NCBI GenBank assembly: GCA_036259475.1
Contig: DATABS010000071.1
Coordinates: 1 to 64,000 of the forward strand
Length of the DNA: 64,000 nt
Direction of reading: 5' to 3'
DNA from: ZC4RG17 sp036259475
GTDB taxonomy: Bacteria > Actinomycetota > Acidimicrobiia > Spongiisociales > ZC4RG35
Shown: piece by piece, positions 7,905 through 15,805 of the stretch
Layout: every line of letters starts with the position of its first letter
Position numbering within the stretch: the stretch's first letter is position 1
Program-made: the position numbers and the translations under genes
Notes under the pieces: generated by a model
The model's database searches: none
What the model was told of the DNA's origin: nothing
The model's input: only the letters and a program-made list of their open reading frames with translations

Positions 7905-8672
7905 TCACTCCGCGGCTCGTATCGAGACGTGCCACGGCATGACGAGCCGTTCAGCGGCGAGAACTATCGAATACATGCTTATCCCGAGCACCGCGGAGAC
8001 GAGGATCGCCGCCCATGCGTCGGGGAACTGGAAGAGCTGAGCCCGGTTGGTTATGTATTGGCCGAGGACGTCCTGGGGACCGCCGAAGTACTCGGCGATG
8101 ATCGCCCCGATCAACGACAGCGGCACTGCCACCTTCATCGCCGAGAAGAAGTACGGCAAGGACGTCGGGATCCTCAGGCGGCGTAGAATTTCGTACGGTG
8201 AGGCGGCCATCGCCCGCATCAGCTCGAGACGGGCAGGGTCCGCCTCGACCAGCCCCCGGGTCGTATTCGCCATGACGGGAAAGAACACCATCAGTGCTAC
8301 CACGGCCATTTTCGATACCGGGCTGGTGAGGCCGAAGAGCTGGTTGAAGATCGGGGCGGTCGCCACGATGGGCATTGCGTTCACCGCCGCCGCGAATGGC
8401 ATGGCCCCGAGCCGAAGGGTCGTCCAGCGGGCTACCGCGGCCGCGACGAGTATTCCCAGAATCGTGCCCACCACCAGACCCCCCACGGCTTCGATGAGAG
8501 TGCGGAATCCGTAGCTCCAGATGTCGGCGAAGTTTGTGACGAATGAGGTCCAGATCGCCGACGGGGCGGGGAGGATGAACGCCTCGATGTCGAACAGCCG
8601 GACGAGGGCCTCCCACAGCGCCACGCCGCCAACGAACGCGAGCACCGGCGCGGTGAGCCGGCCGGCCCTCAC
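7905..8672 (-). CDS. ABC transporter permease (SsuC/TauC-like), second of two
   Basis: A 255-residue integral membrane protein with about six hydrophobic segments. It carries the EAA-type cytoplasmic loop (residues roughly 150-180, MRAMAASPYEILRRLRIPTSLPY) that docks on the ATPase. Start is GTG at 8672; it overlaps the stop of the ATPase gene by four bases (GTGA), so the genes are translationally coupled. Family members import sulfonates, nitrate, thiamine precursors or pyrimidines. It differs clearly in sequence from the permease at 9445-10332, suggesting a heterodimeric channel. Confidence 0.92.
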   Translation of the reverse strand: MRAGRLTAPVLAFVGGVALWEALVRLFDIEAFILPAPSAIWTSFVTNFADIWSYGFRTLIEAVGGLVVGTILGILVAAAVARWTTLRLGAMPFAAAVNAMPIVATAPIFNQLFGLTSPVSKMAVVALMVFFPVMANTTRGLVEADPARLELMRAMAASPYEILRRLRIPTSLPYFFSAMKVAVPLSLIGAIIAEYFGGPQDVLGQYITNRAQLFQFPDAWAAILVSAVLGISMYSIVLAAERLVMPWHVSIRAAE

Positions 8673-9445
8673 GAGAGCTTCTCTCCTTGACGGAGCGCCT
8701 CACGCACTTCTGTGAGAAGCTCGAAGAATCTGGGACTCTCTCGTATCTCGAATTGACGGGGTTGAGGCAGGTCGATGTCGATGCGGTGGGTGATGCGCCC
8801 GGGTCGCGACGACATCACGATCGTCCTGGTGGACAAGAAGACGGCTTCGGGGATGGAATGGGTCACGAACACGACCGTTGTCCCCGTGTCTCTCCAGATC
8901 CGCATCAACTCCTGTTGCATCGACTCACGAGTCATCTCGTCGAGGGCCCCAAACGGCTCATCCATCAGCAGAAGCGGCGGACGCTGTCCAAGGGCACGGG
9001 CGATCGCCACCCGTTGCTGCATGCCGCCTGAGAGCTGCCACGGGTAGTGGTCGACGAAGTCACTCAGACCGACCATCGCCAGCAATTCTTCGGCTCTCGA
9101 GCGACGGCCGTGGGCGTCGACGTCCGCCAGTTCCAAGGGCAACTCGACGTTGCGCAGGACTGTCCGCCACTCCAGAAGGGTGGCGCTCTGGAAGGCGATG
9201 CCGTAGTCGCCGTCGAGGCGCGCCTGGTGAGGGTCCTTGCCGTTGACGATCAGCCGCCCGGCGCTGGGATGGAGCAGTTCGCCTATCAGCCGAAGCAGGG
9301 TCGACTTCCCGCAGCCGGACGGTCCGATGAGAGACACGAACTCGCCCGGTTCGATTTGGAGGTCGATATCGGAGAGGGCCTCGACCGTGCCGGAGCGCCC
9401 CGAGAACGTCTTGCTCAATTTCTGGGCATCGACGATGAAGTCCAT
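8669..9445 (-). CDS. ABC transporter ATP-binding protein (SsuB/TauB-like)
   Basis: A 258-residue ATPase with all motifs: Walker A GPSGCGKST (41-49), Q-loop glutamine about 87, signature LSGGMQQR (139-146), Walker B LLLMDEP (159-165) and switch histidine about 197. It powers the importer encoded by the flanking genes. The gene overlaps the preceding permease by one base (TGATG) and the following permease by four. Length and motif spacing are typical of nitrate/sulfonate/taurine/pyrimidine importer ATPases; specificity comes from the binding protein. Confidence 0.95.
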   Translation of the reverse strand: MDFIVDAQKLSKTFSGRSGTVEALSDIDLQIEPGEFVSLIGPSGCGKSTLLRLIGELLHPSAGRLIVNGKDPHQARLDGDYGIAFQSATLLEWRTVLRNVELPLELADVDAHGRRSRAEELLAMVGLSDFVDHYPWQLSGGMQQRVAIARALGQRPPLLLMDEPFGALDEMTRESMQQELMRIWRDTGTTVVFVTHSIPEAVFLSTRTIVMSSRPGRITHRIDIDLPQPRQFEIRESPRFFELLTEVREALRQGEKLS

Positions 9446-10332
9446 CAGAGCTCGGCTCCTCGCACACCCGACGGAAGGGTGAGACGTTCGGCGAGCGATA
9501 CCACTCCCACGAAGATCAGGCCGCCGATCGCTGCCATGAATACCGCGGCGTACAGCTTGGACGGGTCGGCGGCGAACACCTGGTTGAACTGGAGCAACGC
9601 CCGACCCAGTCCCTCACCGAAGCCTGCCGGTAGCTCGCCGACTATCGCCCCGACCACTGACGCCGCCGCCGAGATCTTCAATGCAGTGAAGATGTAGGGC
9701 AGGGCGGAAGGAACCTGGAGCTTCCATAGGCGTTCCCAGGGGGAGGCGGCATAGGAGTGGAACAGTTCGGTGGCGGTGGGCTCGGGCGAACGGAGCCCCC
9801 GAACGGTGTTGATCGCGACCGGAAAAAAGGTCAGATAGGCGGCGATGATGGATACCGCCATCCAGCCGGGAGCGTCCAGCCGTCGACCCCAGATGACGAC
9901 CATCGGCGCGATGGCGATGATGGGAATCGTCTGGGAGGCCACCACGTAGGGCATGAAGGCTCTTTCGGCCGTCCGGGAGCGGACGAACATCACACCGATG
10001 ACGAATCCCACCAGACCTCCGACCAGGAACCCGACAACCGCCTCGCGCAGCGTGTAGAAGGTCGCCACGGCCAGCGCCACGATCAACGGCTCCCCGCCGC
10101 GTCGCACCGGTCCGAACAGGGAAGTGACGACGTCCCAGACATGGGGCATCGAGTTGTTCCCCGGCCGGGGCCGCATTTCAGTCTCGGTGAAAGGCCACAC
10201 TCCCCCGGTCGCCCTTCCGAGGAGCTTGTAGCCCTCCCAGAGGACGATCACTGCCACCAGAATGGCGATGAAGGCGAGGACGCGGCGCTGCGGGCGTCGG
10301 TCGGCTTGCCGTGACTCAGTCCCCGCTGTCAT
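9445..10332 (-). CDS. ABC transporter permease (SsuC/TauC-like), first gene of the operon
   Basis: A 295-residue membrane protein. A basic cytoplasmic N-terminus precedes the first membrane helix (VLAFIAILVAVIVLWEGY); about six hydrophobic segments follow, with an EAA-like loop near FHSYAASPWERLWKLQVPSALPY. I place the start at the ATG at 10332. Upstream sequence in this frame is antisense to the end of priA, and a TATAGT box lies only nine bases before the ATG, which suggests a leaderless transcript. It has about 40 more residues than its partner permease, mostly a periplasmic segment (WPFTETEMRPRPGNN) absent from the partner. It is the promoter-proximal gene of the pyrimidine catabolic operon. 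Confidence 0.9.
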   Translation of the reverse strand: MTAGTESRQADRRPQRRVLAFIAILVAVIVLWEGYKLLGRATGGVWPFTETEMRPRPGNNSMPHVWDVVTSLFGPVRRGGEPLIVALAVATFYTLREAVVGFLVGGLVGFVIGVMFVRSRTAERAFMPYVVASQTIPIIAIAPMVVIWGRRLDAPGWMAVSIIAAYLTFFPVAINTVRGLRSPEPTATELFHSYAASPWERLWKLQVPSALPYIFTALKISAAASVVGAIVGELPAGFGEGLGRALLQFNQVFAADPSKLYAAVFMAAIGGLIFVGVVSLAERLTLPSGVRGAEL

Positions 10333-10341
10333 CGGCGGTCG

Positions 10342-10347
10342 ACTATA
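10342..10347 (-). promoter_or_regulatory. Probable -10 box of the catabolic operon (leaderless)
   Basis: TATAGT on the minus strand, nine bases upstream of the ATG at 10332, in the 46-bp gap after priA. Transcription starting 6-9 bases after a -10 box would begin at or next to the start codon; leaderless mRNAs are common in actinobacteria. No good -35 hexamer is visible at the usual distance. Confidence 0.4.
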
Positions 10348-10378
10348 CGCTTTCGGGCGGGGCGTCGCCGCCAAATCA

Positions 10379-12178
10379 TCACAGGTCCAAGGGGTCGACG
10401 TCGACACGGACAGTTGCCCCCTGATCCCTCCAGCGCTGGACCAGAGGCCGCAGCGCCAGCTTGTATCCCCCGAGCGCGGCTCCCTGGACGAGCCAGCGAT
10501 CGGCACCCTGGGTCGGTGCTGGTCCCATGATCGACATTCCGTCATCGCCGGTCGCACGCAAATCGCCGTCGACATTGGCAGAGCCGCCTCTCACCTCGAT
10601 CACCATGATCTCCGATGCCGGGGGATAACCGAGGGCCCTTCTCTCGGCCATCTCGTGAGTGAGGAACTCCATGGGATCTCCCCGGCGAAGCGCGGTCACC
10701 AGGGGCTGATCAGGAAGAGACGTCTGGAGTATCAGCCGGTTTCCTCGACCCCTTCGCACACGTCCGGCGAGCCGTGCCAGAATGCGGAGGGCCTCTTCGC
10801 CCGCCCGAAAATGGCTTCCCAGGGCCAGTCCGTCGACGTCGACCGCAATTGCCAGTTCGACCCCCGTAGTGGAGGCGAGATCCCGCTCTGAGCCGACGCC
10901 GACCGGAGCCTTCGAGTTCGTCTCGCCGACTCTGTCGCCGAACAGGCCCTTCAACTCGTGGAGTACCCGGCCGACTCCCGCCCCCAATGGCTCGAACGTG
11001 GCACCGCCGCAGTTGAGGCAGGGGCGGGAGGGTGCGCCGCAGCGGGTGCAGGCTTCGCCCGGTTCCGGCCGGGAACCGCAGTTGGCGCACCGGCGGAGTT
11101 CCTTGCATGTGGCGCACCGGTACGCCGGGGCGTAGCCCCGCCGGTGGCTGAAGACGAAGACTGTGCCGTCCCGCTCGAGCACCCGGGCGATCGCCGTCCG
11201 GGCGCGAGCCGAGACGAGGCCCGACCCGGGCGGCTCCTCGTTGCGGTCGACCACTTCGACCAGGGGCCAGGCTCGGGGACCGGGTCTTACGACCTCCGCT
11301 CCCGCTGCCAGTAATTCGAGGGAGGGCGTCGGACCGACGTACACCTGGGAGAAGCGCTCGAGCCGACCGCGTGTCATCATCAGCCGCCGAACGGCGAGCG
11401 TCGGCGTCTGTCGGTCTTTCATCGCCCGGCGGCTCTCTTCGACGACCACCGCCACCGCCAATCCGGCCACGGGCCAGGTGGCGACGCGAGGAGTGCCGAT
11501 GACGATGTGCCCGGGCTGGGAGGCAGCCCTCGACCAGCGTTCGGTGGTCGTGGCGTCATCGACATCGCCAGATATCTCGATGACGTTCTCACCGACCAGA
11601 CGGCGGGCGTGACGGGCCACCATGTCAGCTTCCGAGGCGGTTGCCACCACTATCAGCAGCGACCGGGCGGTCCCGACGATGGGAGTGAGCGCCTCCAGCC
11701 ACGACACGTCTTCCCAGGGTGACAGGAGGGCCGTGATGGGCCGTCGCCGCCCCTCCAGCACGGCCTCGGTCAGCTCATCGAGCGGATGCTTGGCAGGTGA
11801 CGGATTCTGCCCTGTCGGCGTGTCGCGTCGACTGTGGTGAATTTCAGTCGGTTGGGTGGGGAGATTCGGCGGCGCCGCCCGCTCCAGCATCACCGACACC
11901 GGGGCCAGATAGTGATGGGCGGCCCAGACCAGGGCGTCCCGCAGCTGGGGCCCGAAGACGGGAAGATCGCCCGACACCCCGGTGATCGGCTTCAACCGCT
12001 CCGGTGGCCTCTCTCCCAGTTCGACCACATGTCCGCGTACGCGGCGCCCGCCGAGCGGAACCCGCACGATGCTTCCCACCTGGAGGCGGGAGAGGTGTGA
12101 GTCGGGGATCGAGTACCAGAATCCGTCGTCGACCGAGAAGGTCGGAACGGCGGGAACTACCCGGGCGGCAGCGGTCAG
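10379..12178 (-). CDS. priA: Primosomal protein N' (PriA), actinobacterial type without ATPase motifs
   Basis: A 599-residue replication-restart protein. The eight-cysteine zinc-binding region is intact (four CxxC pairs, residues about 355-390: CATC, CANC, CTRC, CLNC). The Walker A position reads like LLSPWEDVSW and the DExH position like VVVEESRRAM, so helicase activity is unlikely, as known for actinobacterial PriA. The N-terminal DNA-binding homology (VPTFSVDDGFWYSIP) lies upstream of the first GTG (12079). That frame opens only after a stop about 45 bases inside metK and contains no ATG, GTG or TTG. I therefore propose a CTG start at 12178, overlapping the metK stop, with GAGG four bases upstream. 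A start at 12079 would delete about 33 conserved residues. Confidence 0.85.
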   Translation of the reverse strand: MTAAARVVPAVPTFSVDDGFWYSIPDSHLSRLQVGSIVRVPLGGRRVRGHVVELGERPPERLKPITGVSGDLPVFGPQLRDALVWAAHHYLAPVSVMLERAAPPNLPTQPTEIHHSRRDTPTGQNPSPAKHPLDELTEAVLEGRRRPITALLSPWEDVSWLEALTPIVGTARSLLIVVATASEADMVARHARRLVGENVIEISGDVDDATTTERWSRAASQPGHIVIGTPRVATWPVAGLAVAVVVEESRRAMKDRQTPTLAVRRLMMTRGRLERFSQVYVGPTPSLELLAAGAEVVRPGPRAWPLVEVVDRNEEPPGSGLVSARARTAIARVLERDGTVFVFSHRRGYAPAYRCATCKELRRCANCGSRPEPGEACTRCGAPSRPCLNCGGATFEPLGAGVGRVLHELKGLFGDRVGETNSKAPVGVGSERDLASTTGVELAIAVDVDGLALGSHFRAGEEALRILARLAGRVRRGRGNRLILQTSLPDQPLVTALRRGDPMEFLTHEMAERRALGYPPASEIMVIEVRGGSANVDGDLRATGDDGMSIMGPAPTQGADRWLVQGAALGGYKLALRPLVQRWRDQGATVRVDVDPLDL

Positions 12179-13329
12179 AGTGCCTCGGCGGCCCGCCGCA
12201 GATCGTCAGCGGCGTCGGTTTGCTCCCAGGGGAAGAGCTCGCGGCCGAAATGCCCGTAGGCAGTGGTCGGCCGGTAGATCGGTCGGCGAAGATCGAGCCG
12301 CGAGATGATCGCACCCGGCCGAAACTCGAAGTATTCGTGGACGAGGGTGGAGAGCTTCGCCGGGTCGATGACCGACGTGCCGAAGGTCTCCACGAACACC
12401 GAAAACGGCTCCGGCCGACCGATGGCATAGGCGAGCTGTAGCTCGCAACGGGTGGCCAGGCCGGACGCCACGATGTTCTTGGCGGCCCATCGGGCGGCAT
12501 AGGCCGCCGACCGGTCGACTTTGGACGGATCCTTGCCCGAGAACGCCCCGCCACCGTGGCGGGCATACCCGCCGTAGGTATCGACGATGATCTTTCGGCC
12601 CGTCAAGCCGGTGTCGGCGTGCGGTCCGCCGATCTCGAACTTGCCCGTCGGATTGAAGAAGTAGTCGGCGTCCTGGGCCAGCATCCCGTCGGGAATGGTG
12701 GGAACAACGACCTCGTTCCACACCTCCTTGGCCATCGTTTCCTGGTCCATGTCAGCTTCGTGGTGCGCCGAGATGAGCACCGAGGTGACTGCCACGGGCC
12801 GGTCGCCTTCGTATCGGACGGTGACCTGGGTCTTGCCGTCGGGACGCAGGTATCCGAGGAGCTCCTGCTTCCGAACGCTCGCCAGCCGCTCGGCCAGCCG
12901 GTGGGCGGTGAGAATCGGCAGCGGCATGAGCTCGGGGGTCTCGTCGACGGCGAAGCCGAACATGATTCCCTGGTCGCCGGCGCCCAACGAATCTAGATCC
13001 CCCCGCTCCACTCCCTGGTTGATGTCGGGCGATTGAGTGTGGGCCAGGACCACGACATCGATGTCATCTGCCCGGAAATGAGTGTCGTCCACGTAGCCCA
13101 GTTCGGCGATCGTCCGTCGAGCAACAGCCTCGAAGTCGGGCTCGTGCTCCGAGTTGAGCTCCCCGGCGATGACCGCCTTGCCTGTGGTCACGAGCGTTTC
13201 GCACGCCACTTTGCCCAGCGCGTCGTGGGCCAGGACGTCGTCGAGAACGGCGTCACTCACGGCGTCGGCCACCTTGTCGGGATGCCCCTCGGTGACGGAC
13301 TCAGACGAGAAGTACCATCGATGGGCCAT
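12175..13329 (-). CDS. metK: S-adenosylmethionine synthase
   Basis: A 384-residue cytosolic enzyme making S-adenosylmethionine from methionine and ATP. It starts with the conserved SESVTEGHPDK and contains GAGDQGIMFG (about 117-126) and the glycine-rich GGGAFSGKDPSKVDRSAAY loop, all diagnostic. Length is typical. The ATG at 13329 lies 10 bases after the coaBC stop. It overlaps the proposed priA start by four bases. The order coaBC-metK-priA is conserved in actinobacteria. Confidence 0.98.
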   Translation of the reverse strand: MAHRWYFSSESVTEGHPDKVADAVSDAVLDDVLAHDALGKVACETLVTTGKAVIAGELNSEHEPDFEAVARRTIAELGYVDDTHFRADDIDVVVLAHTQSPDINQGVERGDLDSLGAGDQGIMFGFAVDETPELMPLPILTAHRLAERLASVRKQELLGYLRPDGKTQVTVRYEGDRPVAVTSVLISAHHEADMDQETMAKEVWNEVVVPTIPDGMLAQDADYFFNPTGKFEIGGPHADTGLTGRKIIVDTYGGYARHGGGAFSGKDPSKVDRSAAYAARWAAKNIVASGLATRCELQLAYAIGRPEPFSVFVETFGTSVIDPAKLSTLVHEYFEFRPGAIISRLDLRRPIYRPTTAYGHFGRELFPWEQTDAADDLRRAAEAL

Positions 13330-13339
13330 ATCGCTCAGC

Positions 13340-14512
13340 TTATCGCCGGAGACGTGAGGTGATGAGATCCAGGAGGCGCCGGGCGACCTCGGCCTTGTCG
13401 AGTTGGGGCCACTGCTCGGTCGTCAGGTCGTCGTTGACGATGACGACCCGGTTCGTCTGGGTGCCGAAACCCGACCCCTCTTCGGTGACGTCGTTGTAGA
13501 CCAGCAGATCGACTCCCTTGCGCTTGGCCTTGTCGATGGCCCGCTCCAGGCCACCTGTCTCGGCAGCAAAGCCCACGGTGAAGATTCTGTCGTCCCGGGC
13601 GACTACCGAAGCCAGGATGTCGGGCGTCGCCTCCAGCGAAATTGCGGGAGGGCCCTCCGAGCGAGTTAGCTTCTCGGTCGCCGGCCCGGCGGGACGGAAG
13701 TCGGCGACGGCGGCAGCGAAGATGGCGACGTCGGGTTCGATCTTGTCCACGACGTCGAGCATGTCCTGGGCCGACTCGATCCGGTGGACGTTGACGCCGG
13801 TTCTCGCCGGTAGCGAAGATGCCGTCACGAGTTCCACCAGGGCACCCCTCCGAGCCGCTTCGTCGGCGAGGGCATGTCCCATCTTGCCCGACGACCGGTT
13901 GCCCAGATATCGGACTGGATCTATTGCTTCGCGGGTTCCCCCGGCCGTCACCAGAACGGTCAAGCCCTCCATCGACATGTCGAACATCCGGCCGGCGGCC
14001 TCCACGATCTCATCCGGCTCGGCGACCCGCCCCACGCCGACGTCTCCGCCGGCCAGTTCGCCCGGAAACGGGCCGACGAGCTGGTGACCGTCGGCCAGGA
14101 GCCGGTCGATGTTGCGCCGGGTCGCCGGATGCTCCCACATCTCTGTATGCATGGCCGGGGCGACCAGGACGGGGGCGCGGGTCGCCAGCAACGTAGCGGA
14201 GAGGGTCTCATCAGACAGGCCGTTGGCCAATCGAGCGATGGTGGCGGCGGTGGCCGGTGCCACGATGAGGAGATCGGCCCACCGGGCGAGATCGGTGTGG
14301 GGGCTGACGGAATCCGCTCCGAAGAGGTCGGTGACAGGATGGTGGCCGGTGATGGCGGCGAATGACTGGGGGCCGACGAACCGGGCGGCAGCTTCGGTCA
14401 TCACGACCCGGACCTCCGCGCCGGCTTCCTGCAGGCGGCGGGCAAGGTAGACGGACTTGTAGGCGGCCACACCGCCGGAGACGCCGAGGACGACCCGGCG
14501 GCCGGTGAGCAT
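13340..14512 (-). CDS. coaBC: Bifunctional phosphopantothenoylcysteine decarboxylase / phosphopantothenate-cysteine ligase
   Basis: A 390-residue fusion carrying two steps of coenzyme A synthesis. The N-terminal flavoprotein (CoaC) domain has GVSGGVAAYKS, the histidine motif SPHTDLARWADLLIVAPATA and PAMHTEMW. The C-terminal ligase (CoaB) domain begins near residue 190 with VTAGGTREAIDPVRYLGNRSSGKMG. The cysteine of the enterobacterial ACGD motif reads AGGD here, and PAMH replaces PAMN; I believe both are common in actinobacterial homologues but cannot confirm it here. Its ATG overlaps the rpoZ stop by one base (TGATG). Confidence 0.96.
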   Translation of the reverse strand: MLTGRRVVLGVSGGVAAYKSVYLARRLQEAGAEVRVVMTEAAARFVGPQSFAAITGHHPVTDLFGADSVSPHTDLARWADLLIVAPATAATIARLANGLSDETLSATLLATRAPVLVAPAMHTEMWEHPATRRNIDRLLADGHQLVGPFPGELAGGDVGVGRVAEPDEIVEAAGRMFDMSMEGLTVLVTAGGTREAIDPVRYLGNRSSGKMGHALADEAARRGALVELVTASSLPARTGVNVHRIESAQDMLDVVDKIEPDVAIFAAAVADFRPAGPATEKLTRSEGPPAISLEATPDILASVVARDDRIFTVGFAAETGGLERAIDKAKRKGVDLLVYNDVTEEGSGFGTQTNRVVIVNDDLTTEQWPQLDKAEVARRLLDLITSRLRR

Positions 14513-14733
14513 CAGCCCTCTTGATCCTCCACCGCCACCTTGCCTTCGGCGATCTCTTCCATGGCGATGGTGAGTGGCTTGCGGGACAGAGAATGGACCT
14601 GGGGCGGCACGTACTCGCCGATCCCGCCGCCGAGCTGGCTGAAGTAGCCGTTGATCTGGCGGGCCCGTCGAGCCGAGACTACGACGGCGGCGAATCGGTT
14701 TCCGATGGTGTCTATGACGTTTTCGATCTTCAT
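14512..14733 (-). CDS. rpoZ: RNA polymerase omega subunit
   Basis: A 73-residue protein matching the omega fold: MKIENVIDTIGNRFAAVVVSARRARQIN, where the first helix carries the conserved R-A-R-Q-I-N, then an acidic tail. Omega supports assembly and stability of RNA polymerase beta-prime. The conserved position between gmk and coaBC supports the call. It overlaps coaBC by one base. Confidence 0.95.
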   Translation of the reverse strand: MKIENVIDTIGNRFAAVVVSARRARQINGYFSQLGGGIGEYVPPQVHSLSRKPLTIAMEEIAEGKVAVEDQEG

Positions 14734-14767
14734 TGGTGAGGCACAGGGTAGTCGGTCAGCCCGGGAT

Positions 14768-14806
14768 CACCTCACCAGCCTGCTTCCCCTAGCAAGGGGA
14801 GAGGTG
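14768..14806. repeat. Nested hairpin between rpoZ and gmk
   Basis: An outer arm pair CACCTC (14768-14773) and GAGGTG (14801-14806) encloses an inner pair TCCCCT (14785-14790) and AGGGGA (14795-14800) with a four-base loop. It occupies the middle of the 93-bp rpoZ-gmk gap. No T-run follows on either strand, so it is not a classical terminator; it may be an mRNA-processing or attenuation structure, or an intergenic palindrome. Confidence 0.45.
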
Positions 14807-14826
14807 TTCGAGGCGGTCCAGGGAAG

Positions 14827-15420
14827 TTAGCGGGTCAGGATGTCGACGACCTCGTCCACCGCCCGGTCGACGTCGTCATTGAGGACGATGTGGTCGAACA
14901 AGACAGGAGCGGCGGCCATCTCCTCTTCGGCGATGAGCAGCTTGGCGTCGATGTCTGCTGGGCTGGTGTCTGCCCTGGCTTCCAGACGCCGCCGCAGATC
15001 GTCCATCGACGGCGGAGCCACGAAGATCATGAGTGCCTCCGGCATGGCGGCCCGGATCTGTCTCGCTCCCTGCACCTCGATCTCCAACAGGACATCCCGG
15101 CCCTCTGCCCGGGCTGCTTCGACGGCGTCGCGAGGCGTGCCGTAGTAATTGCCATTGAACATGGCCCATTCGAGTAGCTCGCCGGACTCGATGAGATGCT
15201 CGAACTGCTCCTTGTCGACGAACCGGTAGTGAAAGCCCTGGACCTCGGCCGGCCGCTGTGAGCGGGTCGTCGCCGAAACGGAAAAGTGGACAGGGACCCG
15301 GTGTCGCACCTCCGCCACGATGGTCGACTTCCCCACCCCGCCTGGACCGGCGATGACGATCAGCCGACCCGGCGGTCGTTTGTCCTCGGCGTCAGGAGAA
15401 CTCAGAGAGGAGCCCGGCAC
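14827..15420 (-). CDS. gmk: Guanylate kinase
   Basis: A 197-residue enzyme phosphorylating GMP to GDP. P-loop GPGGVGKST at about 25-33; GMP-binding TRSQRPAEVQGFHYRFVD and FEHLIESGELLEWA follow, as in the family. I use the GTG at 15420, which overlaps mIHF by 29 bases; there is no clear ribosome-binding site, so translation is probably coupled to mIHF. The first 17 residues before GRLIVIAGP are poorly conserved, so the exact start is uncertain. Confidence 0.95.
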   Translation of the reverse strand: MPGSSLSSPDAEDKRPPGRLIVIAGPGGVGKSTIVAEVRHRVPVHFSVSATTRSQRPAEVQGFHYRFVDKEQFEHLIESGELLEWAMFNGNYYGTPRDAVEAARAEGRDVLLEIEVQGARQIRAAMPEALMIFVAPPSMDDLRRRLEARADTSPADIDAKLLIAEEEMAAAPVLFDHIVLNDDVDRAVDEVVDILTR

Positions 15421-15703
15421 GTTGGCGTTCGCCCAGGCCGCGCAGACGGCGGTTGTCGGCGATGTCGTACTTCTCCATCAGACGCTTGGCCTTCACCTTT
15501 CCGGTTCCCGGCATGGCAGCAAGCAACGACTCGACCTTGATTCCCCCGATCAGCTCTTCCTCAGCGGCTCTTTGCAGCAGCTCGGAGAACGAGATGGTGC
15601 CCGTCTTGAGCAGCTCCTTCATCTCGGCCCTGACTCGGCGGGCCTCAGCCGCCTTGGCGAGGGCGGCGGCGCGTTGCTCTTCGGACAGTTCGGGTGGCTT
15701 CAT
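15392..15703 (-). CDS. mihF: Actinobacterial integration host factor (mIHF)
   Basis: A 103-residue nucleoid-associated protein of the actinobacterial mIHF/sIHF type, unrelated in fold to IhfA/B. The C-terminal half has the helix-two-turn-helix-like DNA-binding pattern IKVESLLAAMPGTGKVKAKRLMEKYDIADNRRLRGLGERQR; this family binds and bends DNA with little sequence preference. The ATG at 15703 has GGGAGGA upstream; an in-frame GTG at 15715 overlaps that site and is less likely. The gene heads the gmk-rpoZ-coaBC-metK-priA cluster. Confidence 0.95.
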   Translation of the reverse strand: MKPPELSEEQRAAALAKAAEARRVRAEMKELLKTGTISFSELLQRAAEEELIGGIKVESLLAAMPGTGKVKAKRLMEKYDIADNRRLRGLGERQRAGLLSEFS

Positions 15704-15730
15704 GGATCCTCCCACGAGCGGACCCGGTCG

Positions 15731-15736
15731 ACTGTA
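15731..15736 (-). promoter_or_regulatory. Possible extended -10 promoter of mIHF
   Basis: TGATACAGT on the minus strand fits an extended -10 pattern (TGN then TANNNT), with the hexamer at 15731-15736. It lies 27 bases before the mIHF ATG in the divergent mIHF/SDR gap. No convincing -35 is visible. Confidence 0.35.
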
Positions 15737-15805
15737 TCAGGCTCGATTACCGTCATGCCATGCCGAGTCGGTGCCGTGGACCCATTCACTCTGGGTGAGT
15801 TCTGA

